Translations under genes and position numbers: made by a program
From: Sabellastarte sp. h YS-2021
Taxonomy: Eukaryota > Annelida > Polychaeta > Sabellida > Sabellidae
NCBI GenBank assembly: GCA_964017235.1
Contig: OZ024933.1
Coordinates: forward strand, 58,076,255 to 58,140,254
Direction of reading: 5' to 3'
Length of the DNA: 64,000 bases
Notes under the pieces: model-generated
What the model was told of the DNA's origin: nothing
Database searches by the model: none
What the model saw: the letters and a program-made list of their open reading frames with translations, nothing else
Shown: positions 20,814-34,118 of the stretch, piece by piece
How the letters are laid out: every line of letters begins with the position of its first letter
Position numbering within the stretch: position 1 is the first letter of the stretch

Positions 20814-21113
20814 GGCTGGGAGTTGTGGCGTGCTCCTGTAATCCAGTTACTTGGAAGCCTGAGTTGAAGGACATCTTGAGGGTAGGAGCTCTGCTGGTTA
20901 CCTTCCTATGTTGATCAGGTGTCTGCACTAAGCTGTGCATCAATATGGTGGCCCTGGTGGAGACTTGGGTCACCAGGTTGTATAATGAGGGACGTACAGG
21001 CTCAGGGTGGAAACACAGCAGGCAGAAGTCTCCGTGTACAGCAGTAGTGAGATTGCACTTGTGAATAGGAGATATCTGGTAGCCTACTCAATACAGACGG
21101 ACTCAACTCTTTT
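20814..21113 (+). ncRNA. 7SL: SRP RNA gene, copy 20 (class G, consensus)
   Basis: Consensus class G over the RNA gene. Pairs with copy 21 in a 1530-bp two-unit repeat. Confidence 0.93.
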
Positions 21114-21578
21114 ACCCTTTCTCAGTAATTTGTTTTTATTTGCAGAGATGCTGATGTTTCATTCACATTCTTATTGCTGTCATATACAGTTCACACAAAT
21201 GTCATTCCAATTAAATAGCCTACAAATGCATGAACATCATTAGTTTTATTTGTACTCGCTAAATACACGCAGAATTCAGTACTTGCATGAAAAGAACATC
21301 TAAAATAGTACTGATACAGATTGAGAAGGTTTGAAATTAATTTGGAATTTGTAACAATATATTTTTGTATGAATAAAAATGTTTAAATTGAAATTTCTAA
21401 CACATATGACTGCTTTGACTTTTATAACTGCATGAATTTATATAGCAGTGTGTTCAAAAGAAATATGTGCACGAGTACATTGTGGTCTCATCTCCCATAC
21501 AGAACACTCTTGTCTTTCTCACAACAAAAATATTGATCTATTTTGATGTCAAAGACCAGTCAGACAGCACTGTCTAAT

Positions 21579-21878
21579 GGCTGGGAGTTGTGGCGTGCTC
21601 CTGTAATCCAGTTACTTGGAAGCCTGAGTTGAAGGACATCTTGAGGGTAGGAGCTCTGCTGGTTACCTTCCTATGTTGATCAGGTGTCTGCACTAAGCTG
21701 TGCATCAATATGGTGGTCCTGGTGGAGACTTGGGTCACCAGGTTGTTTAATGAGGGACGTACAGGCTCAGATTGGAAACACAGCAGGCAGAAGTCTCCGT
21801 GTACAGCAGTAGTGAGATTGCACTTGTGAATAGGAGATATCTGGTAGCCTACTCAATACAGACGGACTCAACTCTTTT
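21579..21878 (+). ncRNA. 7SL: SRP RNA gene, copy 21 (class A variant, GTTTA type)
   Basis: CAGATTG apex with the GGTCC and GTTTAATG alleles. The spacer upstream has a private TTGAGAAGG. Confidence 0.85.
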
Positions 21879-22343
21879 ACCCTTTCTCAGTAATTTGTTT
21901 TTATTTGCAGAGATGCTGATGTTTAATTCACATTCTTATTGCTGTCATATACAGTTCACACAAATGTCATTCCAATTAAATAGCCTACAAATGCATGAAC
22001 ATCATTAGTTTTATTTGTACTCGCTAAATACACGCAGAATTCAGTACTTGCATGAAAAGAACATCTAAAATAGTACTGATACAGATTGACAAGGTTTGAA
22101 ATTAATTTGGAATTTGTAGCAATATATCTTTGTATGAATAAAAATATTTAAATTGAAATTTCTAACACATATGACTGCTTTGACTTTTATAACTGCATGA
22201 ATTTATATAGCAGTGTGTTCAAAAGAAATATGTGCATGAGTACATTGTGGTCTCATCTCCCATACAGAACACTCTTGTCTTTCTCACAACAAAAATATTG
22301 ATCTATTTTGATGTCAAAGACCAGTCAGACAGCACTGTCTAAT

Positions 22344-22643
22344 GGCTGGGAGTTGTGGCGTGCTCCTGTAATCCAGTTACTTGGAAGCCTGAGTTGAAGG
22401 ACATCTTGAGGGTAGGAGCTCTGCTGGTTACCTTACTATGTTGATCAGGTGTCTGCACTAAGCTGTGCATCAATATGGTGGTTCTGGTGGAGACTTGGGT
22501 CACCAGGTTGTATAATGAGGGACGTACAGGCTCAGATTGGAAACACAGCAGGCAGAAGTCTCCGTGTACAGCAGTAGTGAGATTGCACTTGTGAATAGGA
22601 GATATCTGGTAGCCTACTCAATACAGACGGACTCAACTCTTTT
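22344..22643 (+). ncRNA. 7SL: SRP RNA gene, copy 22 (class A variant, GGTTC + TTACTATG)
   Basis: CAGATTG apex, GGTTC helix 6 and TTACTATG. The spacer upstream has AAAATATTTAAATTG. The same combination recurs at copies 31 and 37 and marks the end of a five-unit module. Confidence 0.85.
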
Positions 22644-23108
22644 ACCCTTTCTCAGTAATTTGTTTTTATTTGCAGAGATGCTGATGTTTAATTCACATTC
22701 TTATTGCTGTCATATACAGTTCACACAAATGTCATTCCAATTAAATAGCCTACAAATGCATGAACATCATTAGTTTTATTTGTACTCGCTAAATACACGC
22801 AGAATTCAGTACTTGCATGAAAAGAACATCTAAAATAGTACTGATACAGATTGACAAGGTTTGAAATTAATTTGGAATTTGTAGCAATATATCTTTGTAT
22901 GAATAAAAATGTTTAAATTGAAATTTCTAACACATATGACTGCTTTGACTTTTATAACTGCATGAATTTATATAGCAGTGTGTTCAAAAGAAATATGTGC
23001 ATGAGTACATTGTGGTCTCATCTCCCATACAGAACACTCTTGTCTTTCTCACAACAAAAATATTGATCTATTTTGATGTCAAAGACCAGTCAGACAGCAC
23101 TGTCTAAT

Positions 23109-23408
23109 GGCTGGGAGTTGTGGCGTGCTCCTGTAATCCAGTTACTTGGAAGCCTGAGTTGAAGGACATCTTGAGGGTAGGAGCTCTGCTGGTTACCTTC
23201 CTATGTTGATCAGGTGTCTGCACTAAGCTGTGCATCAATATGGTGGCCCTGGTGGAGACTTGGGTCACCAGGTTGTATAACGAGGGACGTACAGGCTCAG
23301 GGTGGAAACACAGCAGGCAGAAGTCTCCGTGTACAGCAGTAGTGAGATTGCACTTGTGAATAGGAGATATCTGGTAGCCTACTCAATACAGACGGACTCA
23401 ACTCTTTT
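23109..23408 (+). ncRNA. 7SL: SRP RNA gene, copy 23 (class G)
   Basis: Core sites intact. ATAACGAGG replaces ATAATGAGG between helices 6 and 8. Confidence 0.9.
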
Positions 23409-23873
23409 ACCCTTTCTCAGTAATTTGTTTTTATTTGCAGAGATGCTGATGTTTAATTCACATTCTTATTGCTGTCATATACAGTTCACACAAATGTCAT
23501 TCCAATTAAATAGCCTACAAATGCATGAACATCATTAGTTTTATTTGTACTTGCTAAATACACGCAGAATTCAGTACTTGCATGAAAAGAACATCTAAAA
23601 TAGTACTGATACAGATTGACAAGGTTTGAAATTAATTTGGAATTTGTAACAATATATTTTTGTATGAATAAAAATGTTTAAATTGAAATTTCTAACACAT
23701 ATGACTGCTTTCACTTTTATAACTGCATGAATTTATATAGCAGTGTGTTCAAAAGAAATATGTGCACGAGTACATTGTGGTCTCATCTCCCATACAGAAC
23801 ACTCTTGTCTTTCTCACAACAAAAATATTGATCAATTATGATGTCAAAGACCAGTCAGACAGCACTGTCTAAT

Positions 23874-24173
23874 GGCTGGGAGTTGTGGCGTGCTCCTGTA
23901 ATCCAGTTACTTGGAAGCCTGAGTTGAAGGACATCTTGAGGGTAGGAGCTCTGTTGGTTACCTTCCTATGTTGATCAGGTGTCTGCACTAAGCTGTGCAT
24001 CAATATGGTGGTTCTGGTGGAGACTTGGGTCACCAGGTTGTATAATGAGGGACGTACAGGCTCAGATTGGAAACACAGCAGGCAGAAGTCTCCGTGTACA
24101 GCAGTAGTGAGATTGCACTTGTGAATAGGAGATATCTGGTAGCCTACTCAATACAGACGGACTCAACTCTTTT
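23874..24173 (+). ncRNA. 7SL: SRP RNA gene, copy 24 (class A variant, GGTTC type)
   Basis: Same alleles as copy 15: CAGATTG apex, GGTTC helix 6, CTGTTGG. Confidence 0.85.
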
Positions 24174-24638
24174 ACCCTTTCTCAGTAATTTGTTTTTATT
24201 TGCAGAGATGCTGATGTTTAATTCACATTCTTATTGCTGTCATATACAGTTCACACAAATGTCATTCCAATTAAATAGCCTACAAATGCATGAACATCAT
24301 TAGTTTTATTTGTACTCGCTAAATACACGCAGAATTCAGTACTTGCATGAAAAGAACATCTAAAATAGTACTGATACAGATTGACAAGGTTTGAAATTAA
24401 TTTGGAATTTGTAACAATATATTTTTGTATGAATAAAAATGTTTAAATTGAAATTTCTAACACATATGACTGCTTTCACTTTTATAACTGCATGAATTTA
24501 TATAGCAGTGTGTTCAAAAGAAATATGTGCACGAGTACATTGTGGTCTCATCTCCCATACAGAACACTCTTGTCTTTCTCACAACAAAAATATTGATCTA
24601 TTTTGATGTCAAAGACCAGTCAGACAGCACTGTCTAAT

Positions 24639-24938
24639 GGCTGGGAGTTGTGGCGTGCTCCTGTAATCCAGTTACTTGGAAGCCTGAGTTGAAGGACATC
24701 TTGAGGGTAGGAGCTTTGCTGGTTACCTTCCTATGTTGATCAGGTGTCTGCACTAAGCTGTGCATCAATATGGTGGCCCTGGTGGAGACTTGGGTCACCA
24801 GGTTGTATAATGAGGGACGTACAGGCTCAGGGTGGAAACACAGCAGGCAGAAGTCTCCGTGTACAGCAGTAGTGAGATTGCACTTGTGAATAGGAGATAT
24901 CTGGTAGCCTACTCAATACAGACGGACTCAACTCTTTT
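24639..24938 (+). ncRNA. 7SL: SRP RNA gene, copy 25 (class G)
   Basis: Same alleles as copy 16: AGCTTTGCTGG and intact core sites. Confidence 0.92.
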
Positions 24939-25403
24939 ACCCTTTCTCAGTAATTTGTTTTTATTTGCAGAGATGCTGATGTTTAATTCACATTCTTATT
25001 GCTGTCATATACAGTTCACACAAATGTCATTCCAATTAAATAGCCTACAAATGCATGAACATCATTAGTTTTATTTGTACTTGCTAAATACACGCAGAAT
25101 TCAGTACTTGCATGAAAAGAACATCTAAAATAGTACTGATACAGATTGACAAGGTTTGAAATTAATTTGGAATTTGTAACAATATATTTTTGTATGAATA
25201 AAAATGTTTAAATTGAAATTTCTAACACATATGACTGCTTTCACTTTTATAACTGCATGAATTTATATAGCAGTGTGTTCAAAAGAAATATGTGCACGAG
25301 TACATTGTGGTCTCATCTCCCATACAGAACACTCTTGTCTTTCTCACAACAAAAATATTGATCAATTATGATGTCAAAGACCAGTCAGACAGCACTGTCT
25401 AAT

Positions 25404-25703
25404 GGCTGGGAGTTGTGGCGTGCTCCTGTAATCCAGTTACTTGGAAGCCTGAGTTGAAGGACATCTTGAGGGTAGGAGCTCTGTTGGTTACCTTCCTATG
25501 TTGATCAGGTGTCTGCACTAAGCTGTGCATCAATATGGTGGTTCTGGTGGAGACTTGGGTCACCAGGTTGTATAATGAGGGACGTACAGGCTCAGATTGG
25601 AAACACAGCAGGCAGAAGTCTCCGTGTACAGCAGTAGTGAGATTGCACTTGTGAATAGGAGATATCTGGTAGCCTACTCAATACAGACGGACTCAACTCT
25701 TTT
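25404..25703 (+). ncRNA. 7SL: SRP RNA gene, copy 26 (class A variant, GGTTC type)
   Basis: CAGATTG apex and GGTTC helix 6; counterpart of copy 17 in the 9-unit repeat but without its TGTAACC change. Confidence 0.85.
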
Positions 25704-26168
25704 ACCCTTTCTCAGTAATTTGTTTTTATTTGCAGAGATGCTGATGTTTAATTCACATTCTTATTGCTGTCATATACAGTTCACACAAATGTCATTCCAA
25801 TTAAATAGCCTACAAATGCATGAACATCATTAGTTTTATTTGTACTCGCTAAATACACGCAGAATTCAGTACTTGCATGAAAAGAACATCTAAAATAGTA
25901 CTGATACAGATTGACAAGGTTTGAAATTAATTTGGAATTTGTAGCAATATATCTTTGTATGAATAAAAATGTTTAAATTGAAATTTCTAACACATATGAC
26001 TGCTTTCACTTTTATAACTGCATGAATTTATATAGCAGTGTGTTCAAAAGAAATATGTGCATGAGTACATTGTGGTCTCATCTCCCATACAGAACACTCT
26101 TGTCTTTCTCACAACAAAAATATTGATCTATTTTGATGTCAAAGACCAGTCAGACAGCACTGTCTAAT

Positions 26169-26468
26169 GGCTGGGAGTTGTGGCGTGCTCCTGTAATCCA
26201 GTTACTTGGAAGCCTGAGTTGAAGGACATCTTGAGGGTAGGAGCTCTGCTGGTTACCTTCCTATGTTGATCAGGTGTCTGCACTAAGCTGTGCATCAATA
26301 TGGTGGCCCTGGTGGAGACTTGGGTCACCAGGTTGTATAATGAGGGACGTACAGGCTCAGGGTGGAAACACAGCAGGCAGAAGTCTCCGTGTACAGCAGT
26401 AGTGAGATTGCACTTGTGAATAGGAGATATCTGGTAGCCTACTCAATACAGACGGACTCAACTCTTTT
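26169..26468 (+). ncRNA. 7SL: SRP RNA gene, copy 27 (class G, consensus)
   Basis: Consensus class G; counterpart of copies 18 and 33. Confidence 0.93.
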
Positions 26469-26933
26469 ACCCTTTCTCAGTAATTTGTTTTTATTTGCAG
26501 AGATGCTGATGTTTCATTCACATTCTTATTGCTGTCATATACAGTTCACACAAATGTCATTCCAATTAAATAGCCTACAAATGCATGAACATCATTAGTT
26601 TTATTTGTACTCGCTAAATACACGCAGAATTCAGTACTTGCATGAAAAGAACATCTAAAATAGTACTGATACAGATTGACAAGGTTTGAAATTAATTTGG
26701 AATTTGTAACAATATATTTTTGTATGAATAAAAATGTTTAAATTGAAATTTCTAACACATATGACTGCTTTGACTTTTATAACTGCATGAATTTATATAG
26801 CAGTGTGTTCAAAAGAAATATGTGCACGAGTACATTGTGGTCTCATCTCCCATACAGAACACTCTTGTCTTTCTCACAACAAAAATATTGATCTATTTTG
26901 ATGTCAAAGACCAGTCAGACAGCACTGTCTAAT

Positions 26934-27233
26934 GGCTGGGAGTTGTGGCGTGCTCCTGTAATCCAGTTACTTGGAAGCCTGAGTTGAAGGACATCTTGAG
27001 GGTAGGAGCTCTGCTGGTTACCTTCCTATGTTGATCAGGTGTCTGCACTAAGCTGTGCATCAATATGGTGGTCCTGGTGGAGACTTGGGTCACCAGGTTG
27101 TTTAATGAGGGACGTACAGGCTCAGATTGGAAACACAGCAGGCAGAAGTCTCCGTGTACAGCAGTAGTGAGATTGCACTTGTGAATAGGAGATATCTGGT
27201 AGCCTACTCAATACAGACGGACTCAACTCTTTT
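26934..27233 (+). ncRNA. 7SL: SRP RNA gene, copy 28 (class A variant, GTTTA type)
   Basis: CAGATTG apex with GGTCC and GTTTAATG; counterpart of copies 19 and 34. Confidence 0.85.
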
Positions 27234-27698
27234 ACCCTTTCTCAGTAATTTGTTTTTATTTGCAGAGATGCTGATGTTTAATTCACATTCTTATTGCTGT
27301 CATATACAGTTCACACAAATGTCATTCCAATTAAATAGCCTACAAATGCATGAACATCATTAGTTTTATTTGTACTCGCTAAATACACGCAGAATTCAGT
27401 ACTTGCATGAAAAGAACATCTAAAATAGTACTGATACAGATTGACAAGGTTTGAAATTAATTTGGAATTTGTAGCAATATATCTTTGTATGAATAAAAAT
27501 GTTTAAATTGAAATTTCTAACACATATGACTGCTTTCACTTTTATAACTGCATGAATTTATATAGCAGTGTGTTCAAAAGAAATATGTGCATGAGTACAT
27601 TGTGGTCTCATCTCCCATACAGAACACTCTTGTCTTTCTCACAACAAAAATATTGATCTATTTTGATGTCAAAGACCAGTCAGACAGCACTGTCTAAT

Positions 27699-27998
27699 GG
27701 CTGGGAGTTGTGGCGTGCTCCTGTAATCCAGTTACTTGGAAGCCTGAGTTGAAGGACATCTTGAGGGTAGGAGCTCTGCTGGTTACCTTCCTATGTTGAT
27801 CAGGTGTCTGCACTAAGCTGTGCATCAATATGGTGGCCCTGGTGGAGACTTGGGTCACCAGGTTGTATAATGAGGGACGTACAGGCTCAGGGTGGAAACA
27901 CAGCAGGCAGAAGTCTCCGTGTACAGCAGTAGTGAGATTGCACTTGTGAATAGGAGATATCTGGTAGCCTACTCAATACAGACGGACTCAACTCTTTT
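27699..27998 (+). ncRNA. 7SL: SRP RNA gene, copy 29 (class G, consensus)
   Basis: Consensus class G; counterpart of copies 20 and 35. Confidence 0.93.
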
Positions 27999-28463
27999 AC
28001 CCTTTCTCAGTAATTTGTTTTTATTTGCAGAGATGCTGATGTTTCATTCACATTCTTATTGCTGTCATATACAGTTCACACAAATGTCATTCCAATTAAA
28101 TAGCCTACAAATGCATGAACATCATTAGTTTTATTTGTACTCGCTAAATACACGCAGAATTCAGTACTTGCATGAAAAGAACATCTAAAATAGTACTGAT
28201 ACAGATTGACAAGGTTTGAAATTAATTTGGAATTTGTAACAATATATTTTTGTATGAATAAAAATGTTTAAATTGAAATTTCTAACACATATGACTGCTT
28301 TGACTTTTATAACTGCATGAATTTATATAGCAGTGTGTTCAAAAGAAATATGTGCACGAGTACATTGTGGTCTCATCTCCCATACAGAACACTCTTGTCT
28401 TTCTCACAACAAAAATATTGATCTATTTTGATGTCAAAGACCAGTCAGACAGCACTGTCTAAT

Positions 28464-28763
28464 GGCTGGGAGTTGTGGCGTGCTCCTGTAATCCAGTTAC
28501 TTGGAAGCCTGAGTTGAAGGACATCTTGAGGGTAGGAGCTCTGCTGGTTACCTTCCTATGTTGATCAGGTGTCTGCACTAAGCTGTGCATCAATATGGTG
28601 GTCCTGGTGGAGACTTGGGTCACCAGGTTGTTTAATGAGGGACGTACAGGCTCAGATTGGAAACACAGCAGGCAGAAGTCTCCGTGTACAGCAGTAGTGA
28701 GATTGCACTTGTGAATAGGAGATATCTGGTAGCCTACTCAATACAGACGGACTCAACTCTTTT
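28464..28763 (+). ncRNA. 7SL: SRP RNA gene, copy 30 (class A variant, GTTTA type)
   Basis: CAGATTG apex with GGTCC and GTTTAATG; counterpart of copies 21 and 36. Confidence 0.85.
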
Positions 28764-29228
28764 ACCCTTTCTCAGTAATTTGTTTTTATTTGCAGAGATG
28801 CTGATGTTTAATTCACATTCTTATTGCTGTCATATACAGTTCACACAAATGTCATTCCAATTAAATAGCCTACAAATGCATGAACATCATTAGTTTTATT
28901 TGTACTCGCTAAATACACGCAGAATTCAGTACTTGCATGAAAAGAACATCTAAAATAGTACTGATACAGATTGACAAGGTTTGAAATTAATTTGGAATTT
29001 GTAGCAATATATCTTTGTATGAATAAAAATATTTAAATTGAAATTTCTAACACATATGACTGCTTTGACTTTTATAACTGCATGAATTTATATAGCAGTG
29101 TGTTCAAAAGAAATATGTGCATGAGTACATTGTGGTCTCATCTCCCATACAGAACACTCTTGTCTTTCTCACAACAAAAATATTGATCTATTTTGATGTC
29201 AAAGACCAGTCAGACAGCACTGTCTAAT

Positions 29229-29528
29229 GGCTGGGAGTTGTGGCGTGCTCCTGTAATCCAGTTACTTGGAAGCCTGAGTTGAAGGACATCTTGAGGGTAG
29301 GAGCTCTGCTGGTTACCTTACTATGTTGATCAGGTGTCTGCACTAAGCTGTGCATCAATATGGTGGTTCTGGTGGAGACTTGGGTCACCAGGTTGTATAA
29401 TGAGGGACGTACAGGCTCAGATTGGAAACACAGCAGGCAGAAGTCTCCGTGTACAGCAGTAGTGAGATTGCACTTGTGAATAGGAGATATCTGGTAGCCT
29501 ACTCAATACAGACGGACTCAACTCTTTT
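29229..29528 (+). ncRNA. 7SL: SRP RNA gene, copy 31 (class A variant, GGTTC + TTACTATG)
   Basis: Same marker combination as copies 22 and 37, including AAAATATTTAAATTG in the spacer upstream. Confidence 0.85.
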
Positions 29529-29993
29529 ACCCTTTCTCAGTAATTTGTTTTTATTTGCAGAGATGCTGATGTTTAATTCACATTCTTATTGCTGTCATAT
29601 ACAGTTCACACAAATGTCATTCCAATTAAATAGCCTACAAATGCATGAACATCATTAGTTTTATTTGTACTCGCTAAATACACGCAGAATTCAGTACTTG
29701 CATGAAAAGAACATCTAAAATAGTACTGATACAGATTGACAAGGTTTGAAATTAATTTGGAATTTGTAGCAATATATCTTTGTATGAATAAAAATGTTTA
29801 AATTGAAATTTCTAACACATATGACTGCTTTCACTTTTATAACTGCATGAATTTATATAGCAGTGTGTTCAAAAGAAATATGTGCACGAGTACATTGTGG
29901 TCTCATCTCCCATACAGAACACTCTTGTCTTTCTCACAACAAAAATATTGATCAATTATGATGTCAAAGACCAGTCAGACAGCACTGTCTAAT

Positions 29994-30293
29994 GGCTGGG
30001 AGTTGTGGCGTGCTCCTGTAATCCAGTTACTTGGAAGCCTGAGTTGAAGGACATCTTGAGGGTAGGAGCTCTGTTGGTTACCTTCCTATGTTGATCAGGT
30101 GTCTGCACTAAGCTGTGCATCAATATGGTGGTTCTGGTGGAGACTTGGGTCACCAGGTTGTATAATGAGGGACGTACAGGCTCAGATTGGAAACACAGCA
30201 GGCAGAAGTCTCCGTGTACAGCAGTAGTGAGATTGCACTTGTGAATAGGAGATATCTGGTAGCCTACTCAATACAGACGGACTCAACTCTTTT
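29994..30293 (+). ncRNA. 7SL: SRP RNA gene, copy 32 (class A variant, GGTTC type)
   Basis: CAGATTG apex and GGTTC helix 6, like copy 15. A third class A gene in a row (30-32), which breaks the usual alternation. Confidence 0.85.
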
Positions 30294-30758
30294 ACCCTTT
30301 CTCAGTAATTTGTTTTTATTTGCAGAGATGCTGATGTTTAATTCACATTCTTATTGCTGTCATATACAGTTCACACAAATGTCATTCCAATTAAATAGCC
30401 TACAAATGCATGAACATCATTAGTTTTATTTGTACTCGCTAAATACACGCAGAATTCAGTACTTGCATGAAAAGAACATCTAAAATAGTACTGATACAGA
30501 TTGACAAGGTTTGAAATTAATTTGGAATTTGTAGCAATATATCTTTGTATGAATAAAAATGTTTAAATTGAAATTTCTAACACATATGACTGCTTTCACT
30601 TTTATAACTGCATGAATTTATATAGCAGTGTGTTCAAAAGAAATATGTGCATGAGTACATTGTGGTCTCATCTCCCATACAGAACACTCTTGTCTTTCTC
30701 ACAACAAAAATATTGATCTATTTTGATGTCAAAGACCAGTCAGACAGCACTGTCTAAT

Positions 30759-31058
30759 GGCTGGGAGTTGTGGCGTGCTCCTGTAATCCAGTTACTTGGA
30801 AGCCTGAGTTGAAGGACATCTTGAGGGTAGGAGCTCTGCTGGTTACCTTCCTATGTTGATCAGGTGTCTGCACTAAGCTGTGCATCAATATGGTGGCCCT
30901 GGTGGAGACTTGGGTCACCAGGTTGTATAATGAGGGACGTACAGGCTCAGGGTGGAAACACAGCAGGCAGAAGTCTCCGTGTACAGCAGTAGTGAGATTG
31001 CACTTGTGAATAGGAGATATCTGGTAGCCTACTCAATACAGACGGACTCAACTCTTTT
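30759..31058 (+). ncRNA. 7SL: SRP RNA gene, copy 33 (class G, consensus)
   Basis: Consensus class G; starts the third five-unit module. Confidence 0.93.
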
Positions 31059-31523
31059 ACCCTTTCTCAGTAATTTGTTTTTATTTGCAGAGATGCTGAT
31101 GTTTCATTCACATTCTTATTGCTGTCATATACAGTTCACACAAATGTCATTCCAATTAAATAGCCTACAAATGCATGAACATCATTAGTTTTATTTGTAC
31201 TCGCTAAATACACGCAGAATTCAGTACTTGCATGAAAAGAACATCTAAAATAGTACTGATACAGATTGACAAGGTTTGAAATTAATTTGGAATTTGTAAC
31301 AATATATTTTTGTATGAATAAAAATGTTTAAATTGAAATTTCTAACACATATGACTGCTTTGACTTTTATAACTGCATGAATTTATATAGCAGTGTGTTC
31401 AAAAGAAATATGTGCACGAGTACATTGTGGTCTCATCTCCCATACAGAACACTCTTGTCTTTCTCACAACAAAAATATTGATCTATTTTGATGTCAAAGA
31501 CCAGTCAGACAGCACTGTCTAAT

Positions 31524-31823
31524 GGCTGGGAGTTGTGGCGTGCTCCTGTAATCCAGTTACTTGGAAGCCTGAGTTGAAGGACATCTTGAGGGTAGGAGCT
31601 CTGCTGGTTACCTTCCTATGTTGATCAGGTGTCTGCACTAAGCTGTGCATCAATATGGTGGTCCTGGTGGAGACTTGGGTCACCAGGTTGTTTAATGAGG
31701 GACGTACAGGCTCAGATTGGAAACACAGCAGGCAGAAGTCTCCGTGTACAGCAGTAGTGAGATTGCACTTGTGAATAGGAGATATCTGGTAGCCTACTCA
31801 ATACAGACGGACTCAACTCTTTT
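31524..31823 (+). ncRNA. 7SL: SRP RNA gene, copy 34 (class A variant, GTTTA type)
   Basis: CAGATTG apex with GGTCC and GTTTAATG. Confidence 0.85.
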
Positions 31824-32288
31824 ACCCTTTCTCAGTAATTTGTTTTTATTTGCAGAGATGCTGATGTTTAATTCACATTCTTATTGCTGTCATATACAGT
31901 TCACACAAATGTCATTCCAATTAAATAGCCTACAAATGCATGAACATCATTAGTTTTATTTGTACTCGCTAAATACACGCAGAATTCAGTACTTGCATGA
32001 AAAGAACATCTAAAATAGTACTGATACAGATTGACAAGGTTTGAAATTAATTTGGAATTTGTAGCAATATATCTTTGTATGAATAAAAATGTTTAAATTG
32101 AAATTTCTAACACATATGACTGCTTTCACTTTTATAACTGCATGAATTTATATAGCAGTGTGTTCAAAAGAAATATGTGCATGAGTACATTGTGGTCTCA
32201 TCTCCCATACAGAACACTCTTGTCTTTCTCACAACAAAAATATTGATCTATTTTGATGTCAAAGACCAGTCAGACAGCACTGTCTAAT

Positions 32289-32588
32289 GGCTGGGAGTTG
32301 TGGCGTGCTCCTGTAATCCAGTTACTTGGAAGCCTGAGTTGAAGGACATCTTGAGGGTAGGAGCTCTGCTGGTTACCTTCCTATGTTGATCAGGTGTCTG
32401 CACTAAGCTGTGCATCAATATGGTGGCCCTGGTGGAGACTTGGGTCACCAGGTTGTATAATGAGGGACGTACAGGCTCAGGGTGGAAACACAGCAGGCAG
32501 AAGTCTCCGTGTACAGCAGTAGTGAGATTGCACTTGTGAATAGGAGATATCTGGTAGCCTACTCAATACAGACGGACTCAACTCTTTT
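32289..32588 (+). ncRNA. 7SL: SRP RNA gene, copy 35 (class G, consensus)
   Basis: Consensus class G, intact SRP54 and SRP19 sites. Confidence 0.93.
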
Positions 32589-33053
32589 ACCCTTTCTCAG
32601 TAATTTGTTTTTATTTGCAGAGATGCTGATGTTTCATTCACATTCTTATTGCTGTCATATACAGTTCACACAAATGTCATTCCAATTAAATAGCCTACAA
32701 ATGCATGAACATCATTAGTTTTATTTGTACTCGCTAAATACACGCAGAATTCAGTACTTGCATGAAAAGAACATCTAAAATAGTACTGATACAGATTGAC
32801 AAGGTTTGAAATTAATTTGGAATTTGTAACAATATATTTTTGTATGAATAAAAATGTTTAAATTGAAATTTCTAACACATATGACTGCTTTGACTTTTAT
32901 AACTGCATGAATTTATATAGCAGTGTGTTCAAAAGAAATATGTGCACGAGTACATTGTGGTCTCATCTCCCATACAGAACACTCTTGTCTTTCTCACAAC
33001 AAAAATATTGATCTATTTTGATGTCAAAGACCAGTCAGACAGCACTGTCTAAT

Positions 33054-33353
33054 GGCTGGGAGTTGTGGCGTGCTCCTGTAATCCAGTTACTTGGAAGCCT
33101 GAGTTGAAGGACATCTTGAGGGTAGGAGCTCTGCTGGTTACCTTCCTATGTTGATCAGGTGTCTGCACTAAGCTGTGCATCAATATGGTGGTCCTGGTGG
33201 AGACTTGGGTCACCAGGTTGTTTAATGAGGGACGTACAGGCTCAGATTGGAAACACAGCAGGCAGAAGTCTCCGTGTACAGCAGTAGTGAGATTGCACTT
33301 GTGAATAGGAGATATCTGGTAGCCTACTCAATACAGACGGACTCAACTCTTTT
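33054..33353 (+). ncRNA. 7SL: SRP RNA gene, copy 36 (class A variant, GTTTA type)
   Basis: CAGATTG apex with GGTCC and GTTTAATG. Confidence 0.85.
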
Positions 33354-33818
33354 ACCCTTTCTCAGTAATTTGTTTTTATTTGCAGAGATGCTGATGTTTA
33401 ATTCACATTCTTATTGCTGTCATATACAGTTCACACAAATGTCATTCCAATTAAATAGCCTACAAATGCATGAACATCATTAGTTTTATTTGTACTCGCT
33501 AAATACACGCAGAATTCAGTACTTGCATGAAAAGAACATCTAAAATAGTACTGATACAGATTGACAAGGTTTGAAATTAATTTGGAATTTGTAGCAATAT
33601 ATCTTTGTATGAATAAAAATATTTAAATTGAAATTTCTAACACATATGACTGCTTTGACTTTTATAACTGCATGAATTTATATAGCAGTGTGTTCAAAAG
33701 AAATATGTGCATGAGTACATTGTGGTCTCATCTCCCATACAGAACACTCTTGTCTTTCTCACAACAAAAATATTGATCTATTTTGATGTCAAAGACCAGT
33801 CAGACAGCACTGTCTAAT

Positions 33819-34118
33819 GGCTGGGAGTTGTGGCGTGCTCCTGTAATCCAGTTACTTGGAAGCCTGAGTTGAAGGACATCTTGAGGGTAGGAGCTCTGCT
33901 GGTTACCTTACTATGTTGATCAGGTGTCTGCACTAAGCTGTGCATCAATATGGTGGTTCTGGTGGAGACTTGGGTCACCAGGTTGTATAATGAGGGACGT
34001 ACAGGCTCAGATTGGAAACACAGCAGGCAGAAGTCTCCGTGTACAGCAGTAGTGAGATTGCACTTGTGAATAGGAGATATCTGGTAGCCTACTCAATACA
34101 GACGGACTCAACTCTTTT
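33819..34118 (+). ncRNA. 7SL: SRP RNA gene, copy 37 (class A variant, GGTTC + TTACTATG)
   Basis: Same marker combination as copies 22 and 31; closes the third five-unit module. Confidence 0.85.

Larger units (their letters stand above)
15904..22788 (+). repeat. 9-unit higher-order repeat, first copy (units 14-22, 6885 bp)
   Basis: Gene order G, A(GGTTC), G, A(GGTTC), G, A(GTTTA), G, A(GTTTA), A(GGTTC+TTACTATG). Shared minor markers with the next nine units include TGTACTTGCTAAA after the first and third units and AAAATATTTAAATTG in the ninth. Confidence 0.8.
22789..29673 (+). repeat. 9-unit higher-order repeat, second copy (units 23-31, 6885 bp)
   Basis: Repeats the order and linked markers of 15904-22788. 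A few private changes and a shifted first spacer show the two copies have since diverged or been partly converted. Confidence 0.8.
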